Source: CADEDH01 sp965216205
Lineage (GTDB): Bacteria; Actinomycetota; Acidimicrobiia; Acidimicrobiales; SZUA-35
Reading direction: 5' to 3'
Assembly (NCBI GenBank): GCA_965216205.1
Contig: OZ244139.1
Location: forward strand, 5,766,001 to 5,830,000
DNA: 64,000 nt
Under the pieces are notes generated by a model, which was given only the letters and a program-made list of their open reading frames with translations, searched no databases and was not told the origin of the DNA. Of the stretch, positions 44,901-53,817 are shown one piece after another; position 1 is the stretch's first letter; every line of letters begins with the position of its first letter. Position numbers and translations under genes: made by a program.

Positions 44901-46856
44901 AGATACTCGGCGGCGAGCTGGTTGATGGCCTCGTTGAGGAACGCCCCCGATCCGAGCGCCGGCTCGCAGATCGTGAGGTCGAGCAGCTCGACGGCCGAGG
45001 AGAGCTGGGCCGACCCGCCCTCGGGGGGCGTAGTCGTCGAGGCCGAGCAGCTCGGCCAGCGCGTGGCGCACCACGCAGCGGGTGAGCACCTCCGGGGTGT
45101 AGTACGACGCCGAGCGTTGCCGGTCCCGGCCCGACAACCGGAACACGAAGCTGCCCCGCTCGTGCACGATCCGCTCCTGGCGGCCGGTGACGTCATCGGT
45201 GCGGGTCACGAACACGTCGTCGGGGTAGTCGTCGACGTCGAGCGCATCGAACGGGAGCACCCACGTTCCGTCGGTGGGGTCACCGCCCTTAGCGACCTCG
45301 TAGAGGTCGGTGCGGGCGAAGAACCCCGAATAGGCCATCAACCCCTCATACACCGCCCCCAACTGGTTGATGCCGAGCTGGGCGTAGGAGATGAACCCGG
45401 CAGCGTCGGTGCCCGACCGGCGCCCACCCCGACCCGGCCGGCCCTTGGCCAGCATCAGGTTGCGGAGGATCGCTTGCAGCGGTTCGTTGCGGAGGGTGAC
45501 CCGGTCGACCAGGTCGGTGGCGGCGGGGTCGAACAGTTGGGCGTCGAGACCGGGGAACTGCAGGTACTCCTCGGTGGAGCGGCGCTCGGCCTCGCCGCCC
45601 GGCTGGTTGCCGTCGCCGCTGTCGCTGGCGAACAGGAGTTGCTGCTCGGCCGACTCGGCGTGGTAGCCGTCGTTCACCAACTCGAACAGCAGCGAGAGCG
45701 ACTCGTGGAGGTGGGTACCGTTGCGGGCCCGGTCGTCGGTGAGCTCCACCAGGCACAGCTCCCGGAGCCGGTCGAGGCTGTAGCCCTCCAGGTAGGCGGC
45801 ATCGTCGACCGGCACGATCCCCAGCTCCGGGCGCGACTCCGCATACAGCAGCACCAGCAGCCGGTACAGGTAGCGGAGGCACTGGGTGGTGAGGTTGCGG
45901 GCGTCGACGTCGGTGCGGGAGAACTGCTTCGTCTTGCCCTGCCGCGCCTGTTCGTCGAGCTGGGTGATCACCTCGTTGGCCAGGATCTCGATCGATTCCC
46001 GGATCCCGTGGCGCAGCTCCTTCGACACCCCCACCGCGTGCTTGTGGGACCGGTCGACCAGGTCGTCGAACACGCTCTGCCCACCGTCGGCGTCGGCGCT
46101 CGGGTCGAGGGCGTCGGCCGAGAACAGGGCGGCGATCGTCTCCAGCTCACCGGCTTTCTTGGTGTCGTTGCGCTCCAGGGCGGCGTCGAGGTCGACCGCC
46201 AGATAGCGGCCCTCCGCCCACTTTGCCCGGTCGGCGAGGAGCACCACCCTGCCGCCGAGGACCAGCACGTAGCGGGGCGGGTCGTCGGTGGCGAAGATCT
46301 CCCCCACTGCGTCGGCGGCGGCCCAGGTGGCGTCGGGGCGGGAACCGCCCGCGTCGAACACCACCGGCTCCAGCAACCGGCCCGGCTGGGTGCGGACCGG
46401 GTCGGCCCCGTGGAGGCCGGCACTGAACTCGTCGGGATCGAACGCGATCAGCTCGTCCACCGTGGCCGCCAGCCCCGCCTCGATCGCCACCAGCAGCAGA
46501 CCTGAACCGGTCTCCACCGTGGCCGCCACCGGCACCGACAGCACGTGCTCGGTGTTGCGCTTCAACTCCACCGTGCTCTGGGACCGGTCGGCGGTGAAGC
46601 CCAGGGCCCGCAGCACCAGATCGTTGAGGTGCTGCACTGCGGCTGGGCGTTGGGAGGGGGTGGCCTCGGTGGCCCCGGCCCGGGCGGTGAAGAACTCCCC
46701 GGGTAGACCCTTCAGGCCGGATCGGGCAGTGGGTTGGTCGACGGCCTCCCGCTCGTCCCAGGTGGAGCGCAGATCTTTCAGGTCGCCGCCGATGACGGCA
46801 TCGAGGTAGTGGTTGGAGAAGAACTCGCCCCGGTTCGTGATCGACTCGAAACTCAT
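41972..46856 (-). pseudogene. DrmMI/PglX-like adenine-specific DNA methylase, frameshifted
   Basis: The gene reads as about 1628 codons in two frames. The first frame (46856 to about 45027) gives NRGEFFSNHYLD through SASYYTPEVLTRCVVRHALA and LLGLDDYAP. At a G6 run (45022-45027; C6 in the gene) the sense moves to a second frame, EGGSAQLSSAVELL, then CEPALGSGAFLNEA (SAM-binding motif I) and VGNPPWVRPRW (NPPW catalytic motif), ending at 41972. Removing one C restores a full-length DISARM DrmMI or BREX PglX-like enzyme. Slippage, phase variation and assembly error are all possible. It overlaps the drmD-like gene by ATGA. Confidence 0.85.
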
Positions 46857-49729
46857 CGGTGGTTTCCTCCCACCAGCACGGCGGCCACCCTGACCAGGGG
46901 TCGACCGGCGATCCGGGTCGACTTGATCAGCTTCTCGGTGTCGGCGCGGACTTCCCGCACCTCTCGTTCTTTGTCGCGGCGGCGTTGCTCGTCGAGCTGG
47001 TAGGCGAGTTGCTGGGAGGTCTGGGCCCAGGCGGCCAACCGCATCGTGGGGGCTTCGAGGACCCGGTCGAGCTCGGCGTCGTGGGCGGCCCGGCGGGCCT
47101 CCAGTTCACGGCGGGCAGCGTCGACCACCGTCGGCAGATGACGGGTGAGCGGGTTCAGGTCGAGGGGGCGGCCCGGGTTCGCCATCGACGCCCCCACCCC
47201 CGCCTTGGCCAACATCGTGAACAGATCGTCGATCCGGGGTGGGCTGGCGCCGAGTGAGCCCGGATCATCGGTGGGGGTGACGGCCAGCCACTCCACCAGT
47301 TGGGGCTGACCCCGGCCGTTGGCGTAGAGGCCCTGCACGCAGAACACCGGCTGCTCCACATCGGCCACGATCACCGGGGCCTCGTTGCGGCCGACCGCGG
47401 CCAGCACCTTGTCGGCCAGCCACTCCATCAACGGGTGGAGGGGGGAGAGGTGGCCGACGTCGGGCCACGACGAATCGGTGGCGTTGCGGGCCCGCTCCAG
47501 GCGGGCTTCGGCCGCCGCCCGATCGGCGGTGAGGCGGAACCGGTCGACGATCTCCTGCTCATCGAGATACGTCTTCGGGAGCACGGCCAGTCGGCGGATC
47601 AGATCCGGCGGGGGCACGATCGACACCAGCTCCGGGTGGTTGGCGTCACGGCGGCGGTCGAGGGCTTGGTCGGCGTCGTCGAAGGCGGCGGCGAAGGCTT
47701 CGTCGACGAAGTCGAGGTCGGCGTCGAACAGCGTGGGGGTGTCGACCACGGGCACCGGGTCGTCACCGGTGCCGCCGGCCAGCAGCGCCAGCAGGTCGAA
47801 GCTGCCGGATGCGGGCTCGGCGGGAATGACAGCGTCTGGATCTTCAGCCCCGGCGCCGTCGCGGAGGCGGCGGGTGATGGTGTCGGTCTCGGCGTCGACG
47901 TCGTGCAGGCCAAGCAGGGAACCCGAGTCGCCGAAGGCCTTGTGGGCCTGGTGCTCCCGCTCGAGGAGCTTGGTGACCACCCGCAGGTCGCCTTCGAGAT
48001 CGGCTCGCTCGGGGGCGAGGAGCAGCGCCCGGATCTGGGGTGGATGGGTCTGGCCGTAGCGGTCGATGCGGCCGTTGCGCTGCTCGATCGTGATCAGCGA
48101 CCACGGCAGGTCGAAGTGGATCAGATGGTGGCACTGCCGGTGGAGGTTCACGCCCTCGGCGGCCATGTCGCCGGTGAGGAGGAGGCGGACGGGGTGGTCG
48201 GCGAGGCCGAAGTCTTCGATGACCTGCATCTGCTCGGTGTCGGCCTTGCCACCGTGCAGAACCCGAACCTGGTCGTCTTTCAGACCGAGGGCCTCGGGCA
48301 CGGCGGTGGCCAGCCACTCCAAGGTGGCGATCCGCTCGGAGAACACCACAACCCTCGTCGAGGACTTCGGTCCGACTCCGACGGTGCGGAGCTGGTCGAC
48401 CAGGGCCTGCAGCTTCGACGCGCTGTTGTCGTCGACCGCGGTGCAGAGCTGTTCGAGGCGGGCGAGGGCCTCGTCTTCGGCTTGCTGGGCCGGGGGGAGG
48501 GGCTCGCCGTCGTCGACTGTGTTGTGGAGGGTGCGGCGGCGGTTGGCCACCGTCTGGGCCAGGGCGTGATGCGACGACAGGGCCGCTTTGAACAGCGTCC
48601 AGGGGAACAGGGTGCGGCCCTTGCCGGAGGTGGGGGCCTGGCCGGTGGCGGGGTGGGTCCAGGTGTCAGCGATTTCGGCCATCAGGGCGTTCTCGGGGTC
48701 CGAGGCGGGCACGAGGATCGGGCGGGGCTCGTCTCGCTCGGCCCAGTTGGCGGCCACCTCGGCTGACACGTCGTCGTGGTGCTTGTGGCGGCGGACGTAG
48801 AGGTGATCGATGGCGTCGGCGTCGATCGCCTCGGCGTCGGCAATGGCGGTGGGGTCGAGGAGCCGGATCAGCTCGGCGAACGACTTCGGATCGCCGTTGT
48901 GGGGCGTGGCACTCGTGAGGAGCAGGGCCTCGGTGCGGGGCGCCAGCACCCTCGCCAACTGGTTGTTGAGGGTGCCCCGATTGACGAGGTTGTGGCACTC
49001 GTCGATCACCACCGCATCCCACCGGATGCCCTCCAGGTGATGGCGGTAGCGGCCGGCGTTCTTCAGGGTGTCGATCGAGATGATCGACCGCTTGAAGTGG
49101 GTGAACGGGTTCCGGTTGCCGGGGATCTCCCGCCGGACCCGCTGGATGCCCTCCGAGTCCAGGCGGACCAACGGGATGGCGAACCGGGTCCACAGCTCGT
49201 GCTGAAACTGCTCCAGGATGTGCTGGGGGGTGACCACCAGGATGCGCTCACCCCGGCCACGGTGGATCAGCTCGGAGAGGATCATGCCAACTTCGAGGGT
49301 CTTACCGAGCCCCACCGCGTCGGCGATCAGGAGCCGGGGTCGGAGCCCGGTAAGGGCTTTGTGGACCGCTCGCTGCTGGTAGTCGAGCGGATCCAGGAGC
49401 TGGCGGTGGGCGACCGCCAGCCCGGTCTCGGCGGCGGGGACCGGGGTCTTGCGGATCAACGCCTCCAGGTAGAGGCGGGACGTGCGGAACCGGGGCGAGT
49501 CGTCGGCCACCAGCACCGTGTCTTCCGGCTGGAGGGGCTCGATGTGGTCGAGGGCGGTGAAGAAGGTGGCCTCGGTGTCCTTCACCAGGCCAGACGTGCC
49601 GATGCAGCGCACCAACAACCCGTCGGTGGGGGTGTGCTGCACCTGGGTGACGAGCCACTCGGCGTCACGCACTGCCACCTGCGACCCGGCGGCGATCAGC
49701 GACTCGGCTTCGGGCGCGGTTGCGGTCAT
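46853..49729 (-). CDS. drmD: SNF2-family helicase, DISARM DrmD-like
   Basis: The 958-residue protein has the SNF2 core: IADAVGLGKTLEVGMILSEL (Walker A, near residue 138), VVIDECHNL (DECH box, near 240), LLTSATPHNGD and, in the second lobe, TGDMAAEGVNLHRQCHHLIH and IEQRNGRIDRYGQ. The C-terminal third, which is helical, matches the DrmD-type extension rather than RapA. DrmD occurs next to the methylase DrmMI in class 1 DISARM, exactly as here. It heads a three-gene run with ATGA and GTGA overlaps; its promoter must lie within 49730-49970. Confidence 0.83.
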   Translation of the reverse strand: MTATAPEAESLIAAGSQVAVRDAEWLVTQVQHTPTDGLLVRCIGTSGLVKDTEATFFTALDHIEPLQPEDTVLVADDSPRFRTSRLYLEALIRKTPVPAAETGLAVAHRQLLDPLDYQQRAVHKALTGLRPRLLIADAVGLGKTLEVGMILSELIHRGRGERILVVTPQHILEQFQHELWTRFAIPLVRLDSEGIQRVRREIPGNRNPFTHFKRSIISIDTLKNAGRYRHHLEGIRWDAVVIDECHNLVNRGTLNNQLARVLAPRTEALLLTSATPHNGDPKSFAELIRLLDPTAIADAEAIDADAIDHLYVRRHKHHDDVSAEVAANWAERDEPRPILVPASDPENALMAEIADTWTHPATGQAPTSGKGRTLFPWTLFKAALSSHHALAQTVANRRRTLHNTVDDGEPLPPAQQAEDEALARLEQLCTAVDDNSASKLQALVDQLRTVGVGPKSSTRVVVFSERIATLEWLATAVPEALGLKDDQVRVLHGGKADTEQMQVIEDFGLADHPVRLLLTGDMAAEGVNLHRQCHHLIHFDLPWSLITIEQRNGRIDRYGQTHPPQIRALLLAPERADLEGDLRVVTKLLEREHQAHKAFGDSGSLLGLHDVDAETDTITRRLRDGAGAEDPDAVIPAEPASGSFDLLALLAGGTGDDPVPVVDTPTLFDADLDFVDEAFAAAFDDADQALDRRRDANHPELVSIVPPPDLIRRLAVLPKTYLDEQEIVDRFRLTADRAAAEARLERARNATDSSWPDVGHLSPLHPLMEWLADKVLAAVGRNEAPVIVADVEQPVFCVQGLYANGRGQPQLVEWLAVTPTDDPGSLGASPPRIDDLFTMLAKAGVGASMANPGRPLDLNPLTRHLPTVVDAARRELEARRAAHDAELDRVLEAPTMRLAAWAQTSQQLAYQLDEQRRRDKEREVREVRADTEKLIKSTRIAGRPLVRVAAVLVGGNHR

Positions 49730-49970
49730 GGGCTTTCGTGCCGGTGGTCTGTGGTCGGACCGAGGGTTGGGGACAGGAGGTTCGGCTTCGGCTTCGGTGA
49801 GAGGGGGCGCAACATTCGACGATTCGGGAGCGGGTGGGCCGGTGGTCGGGCCATGGCGTCGCCCAATACACCTCCTGTCGGTCTACCGCCTCGCCACCGG
49901 ATCGCCCACGAGCAAATCGCTGGTGCGTGCTCTTGGGCGCGGCGGTTCGAGCTCGCAAACGTCGTCAACA

Positions 49971-50342
49971 TCACGCGTAGCCCAAGTGCCGGGCCAAGCG
50001 CGCATCGTCGTCGCCGATGGTCTGCTCCCAGTCGAGCATCTGGGCTCGGGCTTCTCGGCGCACTTGCGCGACTGACACGCCGGTGCTGCCTCCGATCCGG
50101 TTTATGAACTCCTTCGGATCCCGGACGTTGTGATGCATCTGAAGTCTTGGCTTCGGTAGGAAGATCACTCGACTGACTCCCTGGACGAGGAAGCGCCGAA
50201 CCTCGGGGAGATAGGCGAGAAGCTGAAGGTGCTTGACGTGCAAGGTCCTGTCGACGTTGGCGACGTTGAAGCCGGGCGGGTTCGGGAATCCCTGGTCGAG
50301 AAGGATGCGTAGCTCGCTACGCGGCGACTGCTTCGCTGCCAT
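49971..50342 (-). CDS. PIN-like DUF5615-type toxin
   Basis: A 123-residue protein with the N-terminal RILLDQGFPNPPGF, matching the L-L-D-x-x-x-P start of PIN-like DUF5615 proteins; a later segment (LPKPRLQMHHNVRDPKEFINR) is basic. It overlaps the upstream DUF433 gene by 26 bases, the classical arrangement for this toxin-antitoxin type. The protein is longer than usual DUF5615 members. Confidence 0.6.
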   Translation of the reverse strand: MAAKQSPRSELRILLDQGFPNPPGFNVANVDRTLHVKHLQLLAYLPEVRRFLVQGVSRVIFLPKPRLQMHHNVRDPKEFINRIGGSTGVSVAQVRREARAQMLDWEQTIGDDDARLARHLGYA

Positions 50343-51024
50343 GCAACTTCTGCTCCAAGACGAACGCCTCGTCGACCTCGGCTTCGGTCAGCTCCGGGTA
50401 GAGATTGATGACGTCGGCTGTCGTAAGGCCTCGATCGTGGCGCAGCGAGTAAATAGCTGCCGTAGGGATGCGAGTCGCGTCGACGCATGGGTCACCGGCG
50501 AGCACCCAGGGGGAGATGTAGGTGTGCCTGCTCGGCGTGACGAAATCTGGACCCCAGACCCGCCGATCGCCGATCTCGTCGATCGCGGCGCCGGACAGCT
50601 CGAATGGGTGGAGCATCTCAGCGAACAGGACTGACTGGCCGCCCATCGGAGCTGTCAGATCGCCGTCGGGAACGAAGGCGTGGCTGTCGGCTTGAAGCAC
50701 GTGGATCTCGTGGCCGTCGGCGATCGCTTGCCTCAGCTCCTTCACCCGGCTCGCGGCCTCGGGACGGGGCATCTTCTTCGACCGCAGCCAGGCGAGGACG
50801 CGGAGATAGACGAGATCTCGGTACGACCACGCCATCGGGTTCCCGTTGCGGTAGTCGGGTTGGTAGACGCCGGCTCGATTCCAGTCGTAGATGGTCGACT
50901 GTGGAATGCCGGAGAGCTGGGCTGCCCGTTCCGCCGTGTAACGGCCACGGGCGTGTCGGAGCGAATGAAGGGCGGCGCTTCGCCGATCATCGAGCGGATC
51001 ATCACGATCTCGGTCTCTGGCCAT
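50317..51024 (-). CDS. MerR-like helix-turn-helix and DUF433 protein (antitoxin)
   Basis: A 235-residue protein. The N-terminal part is a MerR-type helix-turn-helix (YTAERAAQLSGIPQSTIYDW, then YRDLVYLRVLAWLRSKKM). The C-terminal part is DUF433 (PWVLAGDPCVDATRIPTAAI, TTADVINLYPELTEAEVDEA). DUF433 proteins are antitoxins of DUF5615 PIN-like toxins, and the next gene encodes such a protein. The middle (about 100-160) may bind a ligand or the toxin. Confidence 0.78.
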   Translation of the reverse strand: MARDRDRDDPLDDRRSAALHSLRHARGRYTAERAAQLSGIPQSTIYDWNRAGVYQPDYRNGNPMAWSYRDLVYLRVLAWLRSKKMPRPEAASRVKELRQAIADGHEIHVLQADSHAFVPDGDLTAPMGGQSVLFAEMLHPFELSGAAIDEIGDRRVWGPDFVTPSRHTYISPWVLAGDPCVDATRIPTAAIYSLRHDRGLTTADVINLYPELTEAEVDEAFVLEQKLHGSEAVAA

Positions 51025-51124
51025 CCGTGTCCCTCTGCTATCTGGTCCACCACTGTAGACCTGTGACGGACGCCGGCTGAGCCCATGGCATCGGCGATGG
51101 CGCTGTCGGCCAGCCGGACCGGCC

Positions 51125-51418
51125 TCAAGGCCGATTCACGGACTGCCGATACTTTTCGTCGGGGCCAGGAAGCGCGGCGTCGAGAGCGGCCTTGGCCTGA
51201 GGGGTCATCTCGTCGATGAAGTCCTGCCGGGTTCGCAGCAGGCGTTCCGCCAGGCGACGAATGTCGGCCGGCGACGGTTGCTCCGGAGGGGTTTCCGCAG
51301 GCTCCACGTCCTCACCGTAGGCGGCGGATCGAACGATCTGTTCGAGTCTGGCTGCTTCGGTTCGATCTACCTCCAGCCGGTCGCTTTGGTGTTCACCGGA
51401 TACTCCTGGTCGTCGCAT
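51125..51418 (-). CDS. Small hypothetical protein
   Basis: A 97-residue soluble protein with ATG at 51418; ATG 51445 is also possible but would overlap the regulator's control site. It is acidic and helical (ARLEQIVRSAAYGED, ADIRRLAERLLRTRQDFIDE). No family is recognised. It diverges from the XRE-ImmA gene. Confidence 0.5.
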   Translation of the reverse strand: MRRPGVSGEHQSDRLEVDRTEAARLEQIVRSAAYGEDVEPAETPPEQPSPADIRRLAERLLRTRQDFIDEMTPQAKAALDAALPGPDEKYRQSVNRP

Positions 51419-51429
51419 GCAAGCCGATG

Positions 51430-51437
51430 TTCTAGAA
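51430..51437. promoter_or_regulatory. TTCTAGAA palindrome upstream of the XRE gene
   Basis: A perfect 8-bp palindrome with flanking CGA and TCG lies 8 bases before the XRE-ImmA start and between divergent genes. XRE-type regulators often bind such sites to control themselves. Support is positional only. Confidence 0.4.
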
Positions 51438-51445
51438 TCGCACAT

Positions 51446-52555
51446 GTGTCAGAGATAGACGATGAGCTGGGCCGTCGGATCAGCGCGGCTCGGCGCGAGG
51501 CTGGGCTGACGCAGGATCAGCTCGCTGCAGAGGCCGGGATGGAGCGGTCGGTCGTAGCGAAGATCGAGACTGGTCGACGGCGGGTTACCGCTGTCGAGCT
51601 TGCCCGGCTCGCCGATGCAGTCGGCCAGCGCCTGGACTGGTTCGTCGCCGACGCTCCACCGGCGGTCATCTCTCGACGCAATGCTGCCGATCCGGGTCAA
51701 GCTAGTCCGGCGGTAGACCGCATGATCGAACGCATCGCCCGCGAGGTCGATTTCATTCAGAGCCTCGGGCGGCTCCAGCTCCCAGCTAGTCCTGAGGTGC
51801 GTCAGCCGCGAACGATGGAGGAGGCCGATCGGCTCGCAGTAGAGGTTCGACAATTACTCGGTTATGCAGACCACGAAGCCGCAACGAACCTCGCAGTGAG
51901 GAGCGCCGCTCTTGGTCTGCTCACCTTCTCGCTTGAACTTCCGGTAGAAGCCGCCGACGGTGCATCGATTCTCCTCGACACCGGAGGGGTTGCCCTGGTC
52001 AACGGCAACCGCCACGTGGGCCGTCGGCGGCTGACCCTCGCCCACGAGATCGGCCACTTCGTCTTCGCTGACGAGTTCTCGGTCGACTGGCGGATCGCCG
52101 ATCAGAGCGCCGGTCGACGCGAATCTCGAATCGACCGCTTCGCTCGTTCGCTCCTGATCCCACCTGACTCGGTCGAGCCACAGTGGATGCAGCTACGAGA
52201 AGAGGGCTGCGACGTTCGTCTCGCCGCGGTGCGGATGGCGAGCACGTACCGGGTCGACATGGCAACCCTCGCACGGCGACTGCGAGAGGCAGGCGTCGTA
52301 TCAGCGGCCGACGCCGACCGGGTTCGGGCCACGCGAACCACGCGCGCCGACATCGTTGATTTCGATCTGCTCGTTCACGAGGAGCTCGAACCGCCAGCCG
52401 TGCCCCTCATCTACGAGAAGGCCGTCTTGGATCTCTATCGATCGGAGGATGTTTCCGCTGATCGAGCGCTCGAACTGCTGCTGGGAACGTGGTCGGTGGA
52501 CGACCTGCCCCAGCTGCCCACCCTGCCTGAGGATGCTGCCTGGGACTTCGTGTGA
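51446..52555 (+). CDS. XRE regulator fused to ImmA/IrrE (M78) metallopeptidase
   Basis: A 369-residue protein starting at GTG 51446. Residues about 5-60 are an XRE helix-turn-helix (GLTQDQLAAEAGMERSVVAK). The M78 domain has RLTLAHEIGHFVF (HExxH zinc site, near residue 200) and RIDRFARSLLIPP. Such proteins repress phage or toxin genes and cleave a repressor when triggered. The next gene, a PIN-like protein, overlaps it by GTGA, so the two form an antitoxin/toxin-like pair. Confidence 0.85.
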   Translation: MSEIDDELGRRISAARREAGLTQDQLAAEAGMERSVVAKIETGRRRVTAVELARLADAVGQRLDWFVADAPPAVISRRNAADPGQASPAVDRMIERIAREVDFIQSLGRLQLPASPEVRQPRTMEEADRLAVEVRQLLGYADHEAATNLAVRSAALGLLTFSLELPVEAADGASILLDTGGVALVNGNRHVGRRRLTLAHEIGHFVFADEFSVDWRIADQSAGRRESRIDRFARSLLIPPDSVEPQWMQLREEGCDVRLAAVRMASTYRVDMATLARRLREAGVVSAADADRVRATRTTRADIVDFDLLVHEELEPPAVPLIYEKAVLDLYRSEDVSADRALELLLGTWSVDDLPQLPTLPEDAAWDFV

Positions 52556-53160
52556 GTCCCGAAGATGCTCAGGCCGAGGTTCTGGTGTTCGACACCGGTC
52601 CGCTGAGCCACTTCGCCCGGCAGAACTGGCTGGGTGTGCTCAAAGCAGTCGCTGGCGAGCGGACGGTGATGATCCCGGAAGCTGTCGTCGAGGAACTGCG
52701 ACGGGGAGCACTGCTCGACTCTCGGCTTCAGCTGGTGCTCGATGCCGATTGGATAGAACGCCGAGCGATCGATGTTGGCGATCTCCCGATTCTCGCCAAG
52801 TACACCAGTCGCCTCGTCGTCGGTGATCGGAACCTCGGTGAGGCTTCGGTCCTTGCGCTGGCGGAGGTGCTGCCGGGAACCGCTGTCGTCGACGACGGCG
52901 CTGCCCGGAAGGCGGCAAAGCAGAACGGTGTCGCCCTGCGACCCACACTCAGATTGCTGTGCGATGCGGTACGAGACCAGCTCCTTACCGCTGAGCTCGT
53001 TAGCCACTTGGCCGACGACCTGATCGCCGACTCGTACCGTCTCCCGTTCACCGGTCGCCGACTCGTACCGTCTCCCGTTCAAGCGTGGTCAGTTCATCGA
53101 CTGGGCCCGGTCCCACGGTTTGCTTGGCTGATGGTCGTTCGGCACTCCGGTGATCGCTAG
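52552..53160 (+). CDS. PIN-like toxin paired with XRE-ImmA, C-terminus altered by duplication
   Basis: GTG 52552 overlaps the upstream stop (GTGA). The N-terminal VFDTGPLSHFARQNWLGVLK with the first Asp, PEAVVEELRRG with a Glu and TAVVDDGAAR with late Asp residues form a PIN core of the DUF3368 type. A 31-base duplication at 53024-53081 shifts the last part out of frame. Without it the protein would end ...DSYRLPFKRGQFIDWARSHG and stop at 53131; instead it runs to 53160 with unrelated residues and overlaps the bicupin gene. Confidence 0.75.
   Translation: MSPEDAQAEVLVFDTGPLSHFARQNWLGVLKAVAGERTVMIPEAVVEELRRGALLDSRLQLVLDADWIERRAIDVGDLPILAKYTSRLVVGDRNLGEASVLALAEVLPGTAVVDDGAARKAAKQNGVALRPTLRLLCDAVRDQLLTAELVSHLADDLIADSYRLPFTGRRLVPSPVQAWSVHRLGPVPRFAWLMVVRHSGDR
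53024..53081 (+). repeat. 27-bp direct repeat with 31-base period inside the PIN gene
   Basis: The 27 bases starting TCGCCGACTCGTACCG occur at 53024-53050 and again at 53055-53081, with CCGG between them. The period is not a multiple of three, so it shifts the reading frame. This is a recent tandem duplication or an assembly artefact. Confidence 0.9.
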
Positions 53161-53783
53161 CGCCACTCGCCGAGGGCGGCGTGGCATGGCGCTTCGCCCA
53201 CGTTGGTGATCGTCCACTCGAAGGGGCCGTCTTGCCAGATCACGTCGCCCGGGGCGTGGATGTTCGTGTGGGGCGGGCCTTCGGCTGGTTCGACTCGCAG
53301 CGTGCACACGGTGAACATCACGAACAGGCCCGAGAACCCGTAGGTGATCGGGCCGGTCGACTCGCCCGGCTCGAGGCGGAGATCGTAGGCCCGGAGCCGG
53401 TCCCGTTCGAGATGGAGCTCGTAGCCGGGGGCGTCGAGCGGGTCGGCGGTGACCGCTGGTGGCGTGGCTTTGATCTCGGCCCCGATCAGCCGCATCGGTC
53501 CCTCGCCGACGTTCGACACCTGATGGATCAGCGGTCGATCCCGATGGGGCCGGCACAGCAACGTGCCGGCGGGGGCGGTGCCGGTTCGTGGCTCGTCGTC
53601 ACCCCAGGTCCGGTCGCTGACCGACGCCTCGTTCACCGCCACATAGAAGGTGTCTTCGGTGTGGTGGTGGTACAGGGTGGTGTCGCCCGGCGGGATGAGC
53701 ACGTCGTACACCCGCAAGAACTCGTTCTCGAACCGGCGGCGATGGCGCGGCTCGTCTCGCACGTGCACGTAGCTTTCACCCAC
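53157..53783 (-). CDS. Bicupin-type protein
   Basis: A 208-residue protein with two cupin-like halves. The first has PPGDTTLYHHHTEDTFYVAV (metal-binding His and Glu pattern) and RPLIHQVSN; the second has LEPGESTGPITYGFSGLFVM and HAPGDVIW, with fewer ligands. GTG 53783 is the start. Function unknown; such proteins can be dioxygenases or binding proteins. The downstream PIN gene overlaps it by four bases only because of its frameshift. Confidence 0.7.
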   Translation of the reverse strand: MGESYVHVRDEPRHRRRFENEFLRVYDVLIPPGDTTLYHHHTEDTFYVAVNEASVSDRTWGDDEPRTGTAPAGTLLCRPHRDRPLIHQVSNVGEGPMRLIGAEIKATPPAVTADPLDAPGYELHLERDRLRAYDLRLEPGESTGPITYGFSGLFVMFTVCTLRVEPAEGPPHTNIHAPGDVIWQDGPFEWTITNVGEAPCHAALGEWR

Positions 53784-53817
53784 AACCGCTCCGCCCTCAG
53801 CCCGCCCGGCGATCAGA

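Noticed and set aside
26526..53160. Complete DISARM or BREX system
   Set aside because: drmA, drmB, drmC, pglZ and brxC are not found; only DrmD-like and DrmMI/PglX-like genes match.
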